Shown one piece after another: positions 42,496-51,659 of a stretch of DNA of 58,188 nucleotides (positions are counted from its first letter, which is position 1; each line of letters starts with the position of its first letter). The stretch covers positions 1-58,188 of the forward strand of contig MWYZ01000083.1 of assembly GCA_002050365.1 (NCBI GenBank), written 5' to 3'. The notes under the pieces are model-generated. The model searched no databases, was not told where the DNA came from, and saw only the letters and a program-made list of their open reading frames with translations. The stretch is from Acidobacteria bacterium 28-1 (GTDB lineage Bacteria; Acidobacteriota; Blastocatellia; Pyrinomonadales; Pyrinomonadaceae). A program made the translations under genes and the position numbers.

Positions 42496-43401
42496 ATGAA
42501 TTTTGACGTTATCATTATCGGCGGCGGCGCGGCAGGACTTTCAGCCGGATTGTGGTGCGCCGAACTCGGTTTAAACGCCTTGCTTTTAGAAGCAAACATA
42601 GAACTCGGCGGGCAGCTTCTCTGGGTTTATAATTCAATCGAAAATCATTTGGGAAGTAAGGCGGAAAACGGGCGCGAGTTACGCGACGTTTTTGTCAGAC
42701 AAATTGAGAATCGCCGATTAGCCATCCGGCTGCAATCCGAAATTAACGATATTAATTTGGAAAAAAGAGAAGTTTTCCTAAGCAGCGGCGAAAAAATTTC
42801 TGCTCGATTCCTGATAATTGCGACCGGCACCCGGCGCAGAAAATTAAATGTTGAGGGCGAAGAGAAATTTAAAAATAAAGGCATTATTGAATCGGGCAAG
42901 CGCGACGCAAAAACGGTCAAAGATAAAGAAGTGTGCGTAATCGGCGGCGGCGATGCGGCTTTTGAAAACGCGCTGGTTCTAGCGGAGACAGCTTCAAAAG
43001 TAACGCTCGCGCATCGACGCAAAGATTTTCGCGCCCGCGCGGAATTCATCGAACAAATCCAAAACAATCAAAAAATAAAAATTTTAACCGAAACCATTCT
43101 GCGAAAAATCATCGGCAACGAACAAGTCGAGGCGGTTGAATTGGAAGATTTGAACACGAAAGAAAGATTTACTGTCAATGTTCAAGCAATTATATTTCGG
43201 GTCGGAGTCGAGCCGAACACGGAATTTTTACGCGGAAGAGTCGCGCTTGACGAAAACGGTTATATTAAAATCAATCAAAACTGTGAAACCAATATTGAAG
43301 GCATTTTCGCGGTCGGTGATGTCGCTAATCCGCTTGCGCCGACCGTGAGCAGTGCAGTCGGAATGGGTGCCACTGCCGTTAAGATAATATTTGCCAATTA
43401 G
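42496..43401 (+). CDS. Thioredoxin-reductase-like FAD/NAD(P)H flavoprotein lacking the CxxC
   Basis: A protein of 301 residues with two dinucleotide folds: FAD motif IIIGGGAAGLSAG (7-18) and NAD(P) motif VIGGGDAAFENAL (148-160), and the FAD C-terminal GIFAVGDVANP near 270. This is the low-molecular-weight thioredoxin reductase layout, but the redox pair (usually CATC just before the NADPH motif) is replaced by GIIESGKRDAKT near 129-140. It is therefore more likely a ferredoxin/flavodoxin-NADP-type reductase or an oxidase component than a true thioredoxin reductase. 164 bases separate it from the SDR. Confidence 0.85.
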   Translation: MNFDVIIIGGGAAGLSAGLWCAELGLNALLLEANIELGGQLLWVYNSIENHLGSKAENGRELRDVFVRQIENRRLAIRLQSEINDINLEKREVFLSSGEKISARFLIIATGTRRRKLNVEGEEKFKNKGIIESGKRDAKTVKDKEVCVIGGGDAAFENALVLAETASKVTLAHRRKDFRARAEFIEQIQNNQKIKILTETILRKIIGNEQVEAVELEDLNTKERFTVNVQAIIFRVGVEPNTEFLRGRVALDENGYIKINQNCETNIEGIFAVGDVANPLAPTVSSAVGMGATAVKIIFAN

Positions 43402-43581
43402 TTGAAAACTTTTGTTGGAATTAATTTGCAAACTAAGATTATCCTTCAAAAATTGTTCGCAGGAGCATTTTCTTGATTGTTCATTGCAGAATCAATTACA
43501 GAAATTGCTCCTCATTTTTCAACCCAGCATTACTTTTAGTTTACTACCCGAAATACAAATGAACCACGCCCGAATTATTTT

Positions 43582-43608
43582 GGAAACGGATAAAATCAAT
43601 CCGTTTCC
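43582..43608. terminator. Hairpin, possible terminator for the Oar-like receptor
   Basis: A perfect 10-bp stem, ggaaacggat (43582-43591) with atccgtttcc (43599-43608), loop of 7. It stands 24 bases beyond the stop of the minus-strand receptor gene. The T-run is weak (ccaaaataatt), so termination is only likely. Confidence 0.45.
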
Positions 43609-43632
43609 GTTTGAATTCAAGCGGTCTGGGTT

Positions 43633-46600
43633 TTAGAACGAGAACTTCGCCGCAAATTGAATGATGCGCGGCGGAGCCGTTGATGTAATTTGTCCGAAAT
43701 TACTGCTCGTAATACTCGTTACGGGATCGTTAAATTCCGCTGTATTGAATATATTGAAGAACTCCGCGCGGAGCTCCATCGTAACCCGCTCCCCAATAAG
43801 CGGTGTTATTTTGGCAACAGCGAAATCAACGTTAGTGCGGCTCGGACCTCTGAAAGCATTTCTCGGCAGCGTCCCGTAAGTTCGCAGCGCAGGATTGGTC
43901 ACGGCTGCCAACGAAGTTGAAGAAAGTCCCGCCGTCGAGAAGTTATTCGGGTCAAAATAAAAGTTTCCCGTCGTGCCTCTGAAAGTTTGCGGGTTTCTCG
44001 GATCGCTGAAAATAGTTACTCCATTGCCGACCAAATTTGCGCGCACCAAATTAGCGTCGCCCGCGCCGGAAGGTCCGGGGCGTGTTCTTGCACGGCTTAA
44101 ACCGGCAAAAACATCGAGCGGAAATCCGGTGCGGTAAGTGACAATCGGACGTAAACTGAAACCTTGCGTCAGTCGTCTCGGAAGTGAACTGAAGGCTCGC
44201 TCAAACGGCAAATCAAAGACACCGCTGAAAGTAATACGATGACGGATGTCATAATCGGAATCAGCGCGAAACTGCTTCGTGTTGTAAAAAGGCACGCGAC
44301 TGTTGCGTTGGCGGAAACCAGAAGCCGTGTCTATTGAGTGACCGTATGTGTAAGCGAATGTAAAGTCGCTGGTGGCGAAAACGTTGCTATAAAGTTTCCT
44401 AAAGAAATTACCGTTTTCTGATCCTCTGCTAGAGTATTGCTTATGCAACGCTAGTTGCATACCGTTATAACTCGCCGAGCCGACATTGCGGAATTCGTCG
44501 AGATAGCTGAAGCTGGAACTGCTGTTACCTGGCTGCGTATTAAACACACGATTGGTAGTTCCGAGTATAAACGGATTAGCATCAACGAGCGAAGTAAGTT
44601 TATGAGATGAACTACCAACGTAATTCGCTTCAACCGTTAAATCCTTGATGAGTTGGTGCTGGAGACTGAGATTATACTGGAAGATATAAGGCGTTCGGAG
44701 ATGCGGGTCAACAAAATACACGCCGCCGCCGCCGAACGGCAAGAAACCGGAAGCGTTGAAATCAATATTTCTGGCTGGCGGTCGCGAAGGAAACGAGTTC
44801 GGCACGCCCGCATTAGTAAATGGCTGACTGAAGATATTGGTGTCCGGGCTAAAAAACAGATCCGCGAATCCGAAAAACGGAGCTTGCCCATTGAATTGGA
44901 GATTGTCTTCGCCTTTCAAAATGTCGTAGAACATTCCAAAGCCGCCGCGAATGCTTGTTTTGCCTTTCCCAAAAGGATCATAAGCAAATCCGAGACGCGG
45001 CGCGAAATCGTTTTTGTCGGCGAAATTAGCCCCTTTCGGCGCGCTCGGGTCGCCCGGAAACAGCAATCCAAGTGGCGCGTTCGGAAACATTTGCGATCGC
45101 TGTCCTAAATTAAGTGAGAAGGAGCGTCCCTCCGTATCAATCTTCGGCTGGCTGAATTCGTAACGCACACCGAGTGTCAGAACCAAGTTTCTGCGGATGC
45201 GATACTCGTCTTGGGCGAATGCGTAATAAGAGTTGGTGCGGATGTTGGAGGGCGCTTCGCCGAACTGTAAAAATTCATCCGGCAGCCCCAATAGAAAATC
45301 CGCCAAATCGTTGCCCGAACCGATTCCACCTGACGCCTCAGAACCGCTGAAAAAGAATTCTCCGTTGACGTAAAAATCGTAAACCGTGTCATTCTTGTAA
45401 GGAGAAAAACTACCGCCGAATTTAAAGCTGTGTTTGCCTCTCACCAGCGAGAAAGTGTCGGTAAAGTTATAGGTAGTGTCAACCAGTTGAGTCGGTCCCT
45501 GCGGACTAAAACCGATGGTCAATCCGCTGGCGAATGAAACTCGCGGCGGACCGCTCGGGTTATCGGGCGTAATACCGACCCCGAGTTGCGAAGCCGTCGG
45601 CAAGTCTCTTCCCGGCGCTGCTTGCAAGCCATCGCTGCGCTGCGCCGTAAAACGAAAATCATTCAATATATTAGACGAAAAGACTCTCGTGTAGGAAACG
45701 TTTGAAAAATATCTTTTTCCGCTATTAAGAATCGGAAATCCTTTTACATTAGCTCCGCCGCTAAAAGGAGCAGTCGTGGGATTGCGAATGCCGCCCAGGG
45801 TTAGCGTAAACCTATCTTTTTGCGTCGCCGTAAAATCTATCTTGACCGTTAACTCATTTCTGTTATCCGTTGCCGTATCTTGTGAGACAAGCTGTCCGGT
45901 CGCCGAACTTGGAACTAAATTGTTGCTAATATACCTTTGAGAAATGGGGTCAATACGACCGATGATGCCGCGGGCGGCGAGCGTCGTGTCGGGTTGGTAT
46001 AGGGGATTTGCTTGAAGAAACGCAATCACGTTAGGGTCGGGACCGGTGCGGGTGCTGTTTGAAAGCGAAAAATCACCTCTTAATTCGGCGGGCGTGAAAA
46101 CCTTTACGGAACTGGTTGTCTGCGTTTGAACCTGCCGCTGTCCTTGGTAACTGACGAAAAAGAAGAGTTTATCTTTGCCGTTGAAAATCGTTTTTCCGCC
46201 TTCGCCGAACCGCGGAAAATAGACGGGACCGCCAATCGTAAATCCGAACTGATTGCGTTTTAATATGTCTTTCGGAGTACCATTCTTATTGTTGAAAAAG
46301 GAATTGGCATTAAAGGCATTGTTGCGCACAAAATCGTAGACGCTGCCGTGAACCTGATTTGTTCCCGATTTTGTTACGACACTGATAATACCGCCGCCGT
46401 TGCGACCGTATTCCGCCGTGTAATTGTTTTCAAGAATGCGAAACTCGGCAACCGCGTCAGGATTAGGATTAAAGACCACGGCATTGCTCAGCAAGTTGTT
46501 GTTGAGACCGCCGTCGAGCAAATACTCAACCGAATCGGAACGTCCGCCGGCTATGTTAAAACCTCCCGCGCCGCTGTTGCCTGGATTTGTTTCCGTAACG

Positions 46601-47109
46601 CCGGGTTGCAATAACGCTAAATCCAAAACATTTCGTCCGTTCAAAGGTAAACTGACGACTGAACGCTCCGATACAGTCTGCCCGAGGGTCGGATTAGCCG
46701 TTTCCACTAGCGACGGCGCTGATGTTACTTCGACGACTTCAGCCTGTGAGCCTACTTCTAGGCTAATGTCGAACTTTAAGGTCTGATTAATATTCAACTT
46801 TTGTGGCTCGCTGAGTGCTTTTTTAAATCCTGAGCGCTCAACCGATACTTGATATGTTCCGACCGGAACTGAGATAACCTGAAAGTTTCCCCCTTCGTCC
46901 GTAACCGTATCGCGGCTAACTTGAGTTCCCGCATTGGTAACGGTAACTTTAGCACCTGGCACGACCGCTCCGGCTTGGTCAACAATTGTTCCGACAATTT
47001 TGCCGGATGATTCCTGTGCTTTAGAGACACTTATCAGGGTGAATAACATAAGCAAGATCAGCGTGAAATACTGCCGCTGACCGTGACCTCGGCGATTTCC
47101 TTTATTCAT
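43633..47109 (-). CDS. Oar-like TonB-dependent receptor
   Basis: An outer-membrane protein of 1,158 residues. The start at 47109 has AGGAGC seven bases upstream and places the signal peptide (YFTLILLMLFTLISVSKAQ) properly; a further 17 codons upstream are also open. Residues about 30-120 are a carboxypeptidase-regulatory beta-sandwich (IVGTIVDQAGAVVPGAKVTV), then a plug (SLPLNGRNVLDLALLQPG, DGGLNNNLLSNAVVFNPN) and a large barrel ending in AAKFSF. Acidobacteria carry many of these; the ligand (peptides or glycans) is unknown. It is transcribed alone. Confidence 0.92.
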   Translation of the reverse strand: MNKGNRRGHGQRQYFTLILLMLFTLISVSKAQESSGKIVGTIVDQAGAVVPGAKVTVTNAGTQVSRDTVTDEGGNFQVISVPVGTYQVSVERSGFKKALSEPQKLNINQTLKFDISLEVGSQAEVVEVTSAPSLVETANPTLGQTVSERSVVSLPLNGRNVLDLALLQPGVTETNPGNSGAGGFNIAGGRSDSVEYLLDGGLNNNLLSNAVVFNPNPDAVAEFRILENNYTAEYGRNGGGIISVVTKSGTNQVHGSVYDFVRNNAFNANSFFNNKNGTPKDILKRNQFGFTIGGPVYFPRFGEGGKTIFNGKDKLFFFVSYQGQRQVQTQTTSSVKVFTPAELRGDFSLSNSTRTGPDPNVIAFLQANPLYQPDTTLAARGIIGRIDPISQRYISNNLVPSSATGQLVSQDTATDNRNELTVKIDFTATQKDRFTLTLGGIRNPTTAPFSGGANVKGFPILNSGKRYFSNVSYTRVFSSNILNDFRFTAQRSDGLQAAPGRDLPTASQLGVGITPDNPSGPPRVSFASGLTIGFSPQGPTQLVDTTYNFTDTFSLVRGKHSFKFGGSFSPYKNDTVYDFYVNGEFFFSGSEASGGIGSGNDLADFLLGLPDEFLQFGEAPSNIRTNSYYAFAQDEYRIRRNLVLTLGVRYEFSQPKIDTEGRSFSLNLGQRSQMFPNAPLGLLFPGDPSAPKGANFADKNDFAPRLGFAYDPFGKGKTSIRGGFGMFYDILKGEDNLQFNGQAPFFGFADLFFSPDTNIFSQPFTNAGVPNSFPSRPPARNIDFNASGFLPFGGGGVYFVDPHLRTPYIFQYNLSLQHQLIKDLTVEANYVGSSSHKLTSLVDANPFILGTTNRVFNTQPGNSSSSFSYLDEFRNVGSASYNGMQLALHKQYSSRGSENGNFFRKLYSNVFATSDFTFAYTYGHSIDTASGFRQRNSRVPFYNTKQFRADSDYDIRHRITFSGVFDLPFERAFSSLPRRLTQGFSLRPIVTYRTGFPLDVFAGLSRARTRPGPSGAGDANLVRANLVGNGVTIFSDPRNPQTFRGTTGNFYFDPNNFSTAGLSSTSLAAVTNPALRTYGTLPRNAFRGPSRTNVDFAVAKITPLIGERVTMELRAEFFNIFNTAEFNDPVTSITSSNFGQITSTAPPRIIQFAAKFSF

Positions 47110-47474
47110 ATTGTTGCTCCTAAAATATTGACCAGTGATAAAACCTAATTTTTGACGCATTTATTATGCCGTTTTGTTAGAAGAAATTTTTGGTCTTGAT
47201 ATTCCGAAAATTAATGAATCATATAATTTTTTCTTCAACCTTAATTTAGTTTTTCTCCAAAATTACGTTGATAAATTCAAAATTTCGTAGAAAAATGTTT
47301 TTCCGGCAATATACTTGCACAAATCACTTTCACGGCAGTTGCGCCCTTCGAAGAATTCACTTCTATTCAAGGAGATCCGTGCCGGATGCAGTTCGGTTTG
47401 CGCTATTCATTTTAAATTGAGAAGTTTCGGATGATTTTTAAGCTGGGACAAAAAAGTTTCAGCCTTTTTTATTT
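47110..47474. other. Intergenic region between two minus-strand genes
   Basis: About 365 bp, AT-rich in the part next to the Oar-like gene, which should hold its promoter. A weak stem (gctg/cagc near 47442-47463) beyond the stop of the next gene could terminate its transcript. I see no gene or clear site otherwise. Confidence 0.45.
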
Positions 47475-48131
47475 TTAACGTGCGCCGAATGAATCGTTGC
47501 CCGTGATTTGCTGTAGATGACGCGTGTCATTAAAGGCGTGGACGCGGATGTTATTTCGTCCGCGAATCTCGAAACGATTGATGCCGCAGTTTGAAGTAAC
47601 CAGCCAGGGCGTTGTTTTCGTGTAACGGTTAATCGCGCCGATAAGGTAGAGAGTTAAATAACAAATTGCGCCGGTGTGCGAGAAAATTACAACGTTTTCG
47701 TCTTGGTGAGCGCGTAGAACTTCGTGCAATTCGCCAGTCGCGCGTTTGAGAAGTTGGCGATAGCTTTCGCCGCCCGTGATGACGTGATGAATGTTGCGAT
47801 TGACCAGAGCGTAATAATCCTTCGGGTGTTCGGCTTTTGATTCGTCGAAAGTTTTACCCTCGAGAACGCCGACTTTTCTTTCGCGGAAAGCGGCGGTTGC
47901 GATTATCGGCAAATCCAACATTTTGGCGAGCGGCTGCGCCGTCTGCACCGCGCGAAGCAAATCGCTCGAATATATTGCGTTAATTTTTTCTTTGGCGAGG
48001 ACTTGCGCGGTTAATTCGGCTTGCTGCTTGCCGAGCGCAGAAAGCGGCGTAGGCGAATGTCCGCCGAAACGCCCTTCGGCATTTCCGTCGGATTGTCCGT
48101 GCCTGACCAGATAAAGTTTTGTAACAGCCAT
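47475..48131 (-). CDS. Histidine phosphatase superfamily protein (phosphoglycerate-mutase-like)
   Basis: A protein of 218 residues. RHG motif with phosphate-accepting histidine LYLVRHGQSDGN (near residue 10), then SSDLLRAVQTAQPLA, GVLEGKTFDE and the second histidine in VVIFSHTGAICYLTLYL near 150. It could be a phosphoglycerate mutase, alpha-ribazole phosphatase (CobC) or a broad-range phosphatase; the B12 locus is 8 kb away, so I do not choose. Start: the ATG at 48131. A longer frame from 48212 only translates repeat DNA ([13 protein letters not shown]). Confidence 0.85.
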   Translation of the reverse strand: MAVTKLYLVRHGQSDGNAEGRFGGHSPTPLSALGKQQAELTAQVLAKEKINAIYSSDLLRAVQTAQPLAKMLDLPIIATAAFRERKVGVLEGKTFDESKAEHPKDYYALVNRNIHHVITGGESYRQLLKRATGELHEVLRAHQDENVVIFSHTGAICYLTLYLIGAINRYTKTTPWLVTSNCGINRFEIRGRNNIRVHAFNDTRHLQQITGNDSFGAR

Positions 48132-48143
48132 CTTTAAAAGTAA

Positions 48144-48251
48144 AAAGTAAAAAGGCAAAAGTAAAAAGTAGAATGTTTCCATCTTACTCGAATTTAAACC
48201 AAGGCAATACATTGCTTGATTTTTGCCTTTTTACTTTTGCCTTTTTACTTT
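48144..48251. repeat. 25-bp perfect inverted repeat of 7-bp units
   Basis: Arms 48144-48168 and 48227-48251 are perfect reverse complements, made of aaaagta and aaaaggc heptamers with a 58-base loop. It fills the gap between prfA and the histidine phosphatase. The right arm touches the prfA stop codon. Confidence 0.92.
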
Positions 48252-49326
48252 ATGCCGCAACCATTTCCGCTTTCAATTTTTCAGTTTGATAATACGTTAC
48301 GAGTGCTTCGATAAATTCGTCCAACGCGCCTTCCATAACCAAATTGAGTTGATGAACGGTCAAACCGACGCGGTGGTCGGTAACGCGGTTTTCCTTGAAA
48401 TTATAGGTGCGAATTTTCTCTGAACGGTCGCCGCTGCCAACCATTGATTTTCTTTCGGAGGCTTGTGCGTCGTGCTGTTTCTGTTCTTCCATTTCCTGCA
48501 GCCGCGCCCGCAGGATCCGCATCGCTTTATCCTTATTCTTGATTTGCGATTTTTCGTCCTGCATTGAAACGACAACATTCGTCGGCAGATGCGTAAGGCG
48601 CACGGCGGAATAAGTCGTATTAACTGATTGTCCGCCCGGACCGGACGAGCAGAAATAATCAATACGCAAATCCTTCGGGTCAATTTTAACATCAACTTCT
48701 TCGGCTTCCGGCAGAACGGCAACCGTAACTGCTGATGTGTGTATGCGTCCGGCGGTTTCGGTTTGCGGAACGCGCTGGACGCGATGAACGCCCGATTCAT
48801 AACGCATTTTCGAGAAAACCTTGTCGCCTTCAATCATCGCAAACGCTTCTTTCAAACCGCCCACGCCCGTATCCGCCGCGTCCATAATCTCCATCTTCCA
48901 ACCTTGCCGTTCGGCATAACGCGCATACATTCGCAAAATTTCCGCCGCGAATAACGTTGCTTCGTCACCGCCGGTGCCGGCGCGAATTTCCAAAATCACA
49001 TTCTTTTCGTCGTTCGGGTCTTTCGGCAGAAGTAAAACTTTCAATTCTTCTTCGGCGGGCGGCAGTTTCTCTTCTATTTCGGCGATTTCCATTTGCGCCA
49101 TCTCGCGCATATCTTCCGCGTCTGCGGTGTCGAAAAGTTCCCGCGCGTCGGCGAGTTCTTCCTGCATTCGTTTGACTTCGCGGTATTTGACGACAATTTC
49201 CTCCAGAGAGCGATGCTGTTTCATCGTCTTGGCGTAAGCTGACATATCCAACATAATTTCGGGAGAGGAAATTTGCGCGGTCAATTCTTCGTAATTTCTT
49301 TCGATTTGAGCAAGTTTTTCTAACAT
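48250..49326 (-). CDS. prfA: Peptide chain release factor 1
   Basis: Reads UAA/UAG and triggers peptide release; 358 residues. GGQ motif at 231-233 ([17 protein letters not shown]), with the stop-codon recognition tripeptide of the PxT class at 187-189 (VPQTE). N-terminal coiled region 1-100, [16 protein letters not shown] near 115-130. The usual partner methyltransferase prmC is not adjacent. The gene starts three bases after the Uma2 stop and ends in the repeat arm. Confidence 0.97.
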   Translation of the reverse strand: MLEKLAQIERNYEELTAQISSPEIMLDMSAYAKTMKQHRSLEEIVVKYREVKRMQEELADARELFDTADAEDMREMAQMEIAEIEEKLPPAEEELKVLLLPKDPNDEKNVILEIRAGTGGDEATLFAAEILRMYARYAERQGWKMEIMDAADTGVGGLKEAFAMIEGDKVFSKMRYESGVHRVQRVPQTETAGRIHTSAVTVAVLPEAEEVDVKIDPKDLRIDYFCSSGPGGQSVNTTYSAVRLTHLPTNVVVSMQDEKSQIKNKDKAMRILRARLQEMEEQKQHDAQASERKSMVGSGDRSEKIRTYNFKENRVTDHRVGLTVHQLNLVMEGALDEFIEALVTYYQTEKLKAEMVAA

Positions 49327-49329
49327 AAA

Positions 49330-49914
49330 TCAGTAATTGAATATCTCATTTAGTTTCACTCGAAAATTCGGCAAAACGTCCTCACCGTCAAGCGTGTCGT
49401 TTTCTCGCAGAACATTGATAACATTGCTTTGACGATGAACTTGAATCATTTTTTGTTTTGGATAAACTATCCAAACTAATTTTGTTCCCGCCGTCAAATA
49501 TTCTTCAATTTTATCTTGAATTTCGTCCAAGCTATTGCCGGGCGAGATTGTTTCGACGGCTAAATCCGGCGCAGCTTGAAAGAATTTTTCGGATATACCA
49601 AATTCGGCAATTTTTTCTTGACCGACAAATGCAACGTCCGCTCCGCGAACCGTTCCTTCGGCTAAAACAAAGCCTGTTTCGGCGGCGAAAACTCTGCCAA
49701 GTTTATTTTCTCTGACGAAATAAGAGAGACGACTAGCTAATTCTTCCGTAACGACTCCATGTAAAGCACCGGTAGGCATATCTAATTCAAAATTTCCTCC
49801 TCTCGGAACTATTTTTCCGCGAACGAGCTCAAAGCCCCGCGAATATGGGGAATCGAAAAATTCATCCGCCGTCATCGTCGTTTTTTCAAGTGTTTGTTCC
49901 AGAACTGCACTCAT
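49330..49914 (-). CDS. Uma2-family putative nuclease (DUF820)
   Basis: A protein of 194 residues with the PD-(D/E)xK-type Uma2 fold: FELVRGKIVPRGG, PTGALHGVVTEELASRLSYF, catalytic acidic RGADVAFV near 102, PDLAVETISPGNSLDEIQDK near 128, then TKLVWIVYPKQKMIQVHR. Function unproven; such proteins are numerous in cyanobacteria and Acidobacteria and often move with mobile DNA. A good SD (GAGG, seven bases before the ATG) is present. It lies between prfA and DUF1385, probably a later insertion in a housekeeping cluster. Confidence 0.85.
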   Translation of the reverse strand: MSAVLEQTLEKTTMTADEFFDSPYSRGFELVRGKIVPRGGNFELDMPTGALHGVVTEELASRLSYFVRENKLGRVFAAETGFVLAEGTVRGADVAFVGQEKIAEFGISEKFFQAAPDLAVETISPGNSLDEIQDKIEEYLTAGTKLVWIVYPKQKMIQVHRQSNVINVLRENDTLDGEDVLPNFRVKLNEIFNY

Positions 49915-49929
49915 AATTTTCCTCTCAAA

Positions 49930-51105
49930 TTAAACCACAACTTCCAATTCTCTATGATTTGCCGAAACTTCTTCTGCGTCAATCGGTTCGAGTTTCAGCG
50001 ATTCCTTCAAGGCTTTGATAGCCACTTCGAGTTGTTCGCCGTCCGGTTCCTGCGTCGTAATATTTTGAAGCCAAAGACCGGGAAGCGTCATAAATTTGAA
50101 AATTGCGCTCGACTCTTTCTTCGCCGCGTAGCGAATGATTTCATAGGAAAGCCCGGCAACGAGTGGCATCAAAGCAATTCGCACGACCAGGTTAAGCCAC
50201 AGCGCGTCAAACTTAATTACCGAAAACAGAACAATAGCGACGAGCATGACGACCATCAAAAACGATGTGCCGCAGCGCGGATGCTGACGCTTTTGCAATT
50301 TGGCGTTCGCCGCCGTCAAGTCCAAATCTTTTTCCCAAGTGAACACGGTCTTATGTTCCGCGCCGTGATACTCAAAAATACGCCGAATGTCTTTCAAATA
50401 CGACATCGAAAAAATCATTACAACGAAAAATAGCATTCGGACGAGTCCGTCAATTAAGTTAAAAGCAACCCACGATGTCGGTTTGATTTCCCAAACATAC
50501 GCTTTCATGGTTTCAAACCAACTCGCACCGAGCGCAACTTCGGGCGGAGCCGCCCAACCGAGCGCAATAAACAAAACATTTGTCAGCACGAGCGGCGCGA
50601 CGATAAACAGCAAAACGTTGAAGAACAAAGCGAAAATTATCGAACCGACCGCGCCCGCCGCCTGCGCTGGTTTTTTCGCTTTCGATTCTTCAGGCATTGT
50701 TATTTTGACCGGTGCTTTTGTGAAATTTTCATCCGTCGTGCCTTCGGCAAAAACCGTCTGCATTTCCAGAGTCTTCAATTTTTCCTTAGCTTCCTGCGCT
50801 TCCATATCATCGTGTGCGACGGCTGCCGAAAAATTCAGAGCCTTAATTCCCAATGCCATTGATTGAATCAAAGTTGCTCCGCCGCGAAGCACCGGCAGAT
50901 TCATCCATTTATATTTATCGCTCCATTTCGGCAGAACTTCCGATGTGTGAACGATTGAACCGTCGGATTTACGACACGCAATCGCATACGCGCTCGGAGT
51001 TCGCATCATCACGCCTTCCATAACGGCTTGACCGCCGACGATTAAATCTTTCTGGAGACCGAGAAAAAGATTTAAGAAAGTGATTTTTCGATGTTTGTTT
51101 TTCAT
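49930..51105 (-). CDS. DUF1385 membrane protein (YqhQ-like)
   Basis: A protein of 391 residues. The N-terminal signature [19 protein letters not shown] is the DUF1385 hallmark. Membrane segments near 140-175 ([20 protein letters not shown]), 215-240 and 290-330. The cytoplasmic loop [15 protein letters not shown] and [14 protein letters not shown] are conserved. Family function is not settled. It is often near prfA/prmC and rpmE, as here, suggesting a link with translation or cell envelope growth. A short acidic insert ([16 protein letters not shown]) lies near 100-115. Confidence 0.9.
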   Translation of the reverse strand: MKNKHRKITFLNLFLGLQKDLIVGGQAVMEGVMMRTPSAYAIACRKSDGSIVHTSEVLPKWSDKYKWMNLPVLRGGATLIQSMALGIKALNFSAAVAHDDMEAQEAKEKLKTLEMQTVFAEGTTDENFTKAPVKITMPEESKAKKPAQAAGAVGSIIFALFFNVLLFIVAPLVLTNVLFIALGWAAPPEVALGASWFETMKAYVWEIKPTSWVAFNLIDGLVRMLFFVVMIFSMSYLKDIRRIFEYHGAEHKTVFTWEKDLDLTAANAKLQKRQHPRCGTSFLMVVMLVAIVLFSVIKFDALWLNLVVRIALMPLVAGLSYEIIRYAAKKESSAIFKFMTLPGLWLQNITTQEPDGEQLEVAIKALKESLKLEPIDAEEVSANHRELEVVV

Positions 51106-51141
51106 AGGCTTTAATTTGAAATTTAAGACTGCAAATAAAAA

Positions 51142-51230
51142 TAACGCCGACTTTTTCTACCGTTGGCGCGTGGTGAAATTTTACACCTTTAGCGAACGGC
51201 GCGTGGAAAGCGTCGGCGTTAGATTTTTTT
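51142..51230. terminator. Large bidirectional terminator hairpin
   Basis: taacgccgac (51142-51151) pairs perfectly with gtcggcgtta (51212-51221). A second stem, ggtg/cacc, forms in the loop, and T-runs follow on both strands (TTTTTATT on minus, TTTTTTT on plus). It lies between rpmE and DUF1385. Confidence 0.75.
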
Positions 51231-51265
51231 CGGCTAATGTTGATGATTAATTAATCTCAAACAAT

Positions 51266-51502
51266 TTATTTAGCGGCTTCGGCAACTTCGGCTGTCGCGC
51301 CGCTGCGAGCATAACGTTTATTAAAGCGGTCAACGCGACCTGCCGTATCAACCAATTTTTGCTTGCCCGTAAAAAACGGATGACATTCCGAACAAATTTC
51401 GATGTTCAAGTCTTCCCCCATTGTCGAACGTGTTTTAAAGTTGTTTCCGCACGCACAAACAACATTTATCTCTGCGTAATTAGGATGTATTTCTTGTTTC
51501 AT
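51266..51502 (-). CDS. rpmE: Ribosomal protein bL31
   Basis: A large-subunit protein of 78 residues. Zinc-binding C+ form with CAC near residue 15 and CSEC near residue 37, [20 protein letters not shown] motif, and a C-terminal extension [11 protein letters not shown]. It stands first in the row rpmE, DUF1385, Uma2, prfA. A hairpin terminator follows, so the next genes may have their own promoter. Confidence 0.96.
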   Translation of the reverse strand: MKQEIHPNYAEINVVCACGNNFKTRSTMGEDLNIEICSECHPFFTGKQKLVDTAGRVDRFNKRYARSGATAEVAEAAK

Positions 51503-51659
51503 TGCTTTGTAATTTCCCGTGTGTTAAGTGGCGTATTTAACGCAAACCAATATAATAAGTGTCTTTCAGATGAAAAATCAAGTCGAAAGGTTTTCCGACG
51601 GTTTTGGCTCCCACATTAAGGCGGTTTTCAATTGATAAAATGTCAGCTAAAGCAGAAAC

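Noticed and set aside
47475..48131. Assignment of the histidine phosphatase as CobC of B12 synthesis
   Set aside because: No other cobalamin synthesis gene in the window, and the gene is not behind a B12 riboswitch; motifs are common to the whole superfamily.
48132..48212. N-terminal extension of the histidine phosphatase ([13 protein letters not shown]), which looks like a signal peptide
   Set aside because: It is only the translation of the aaaagta heptamer arm. The family starts at MAVTKLYLVRHG, and the enzyme is cytoplasmic in known cases.
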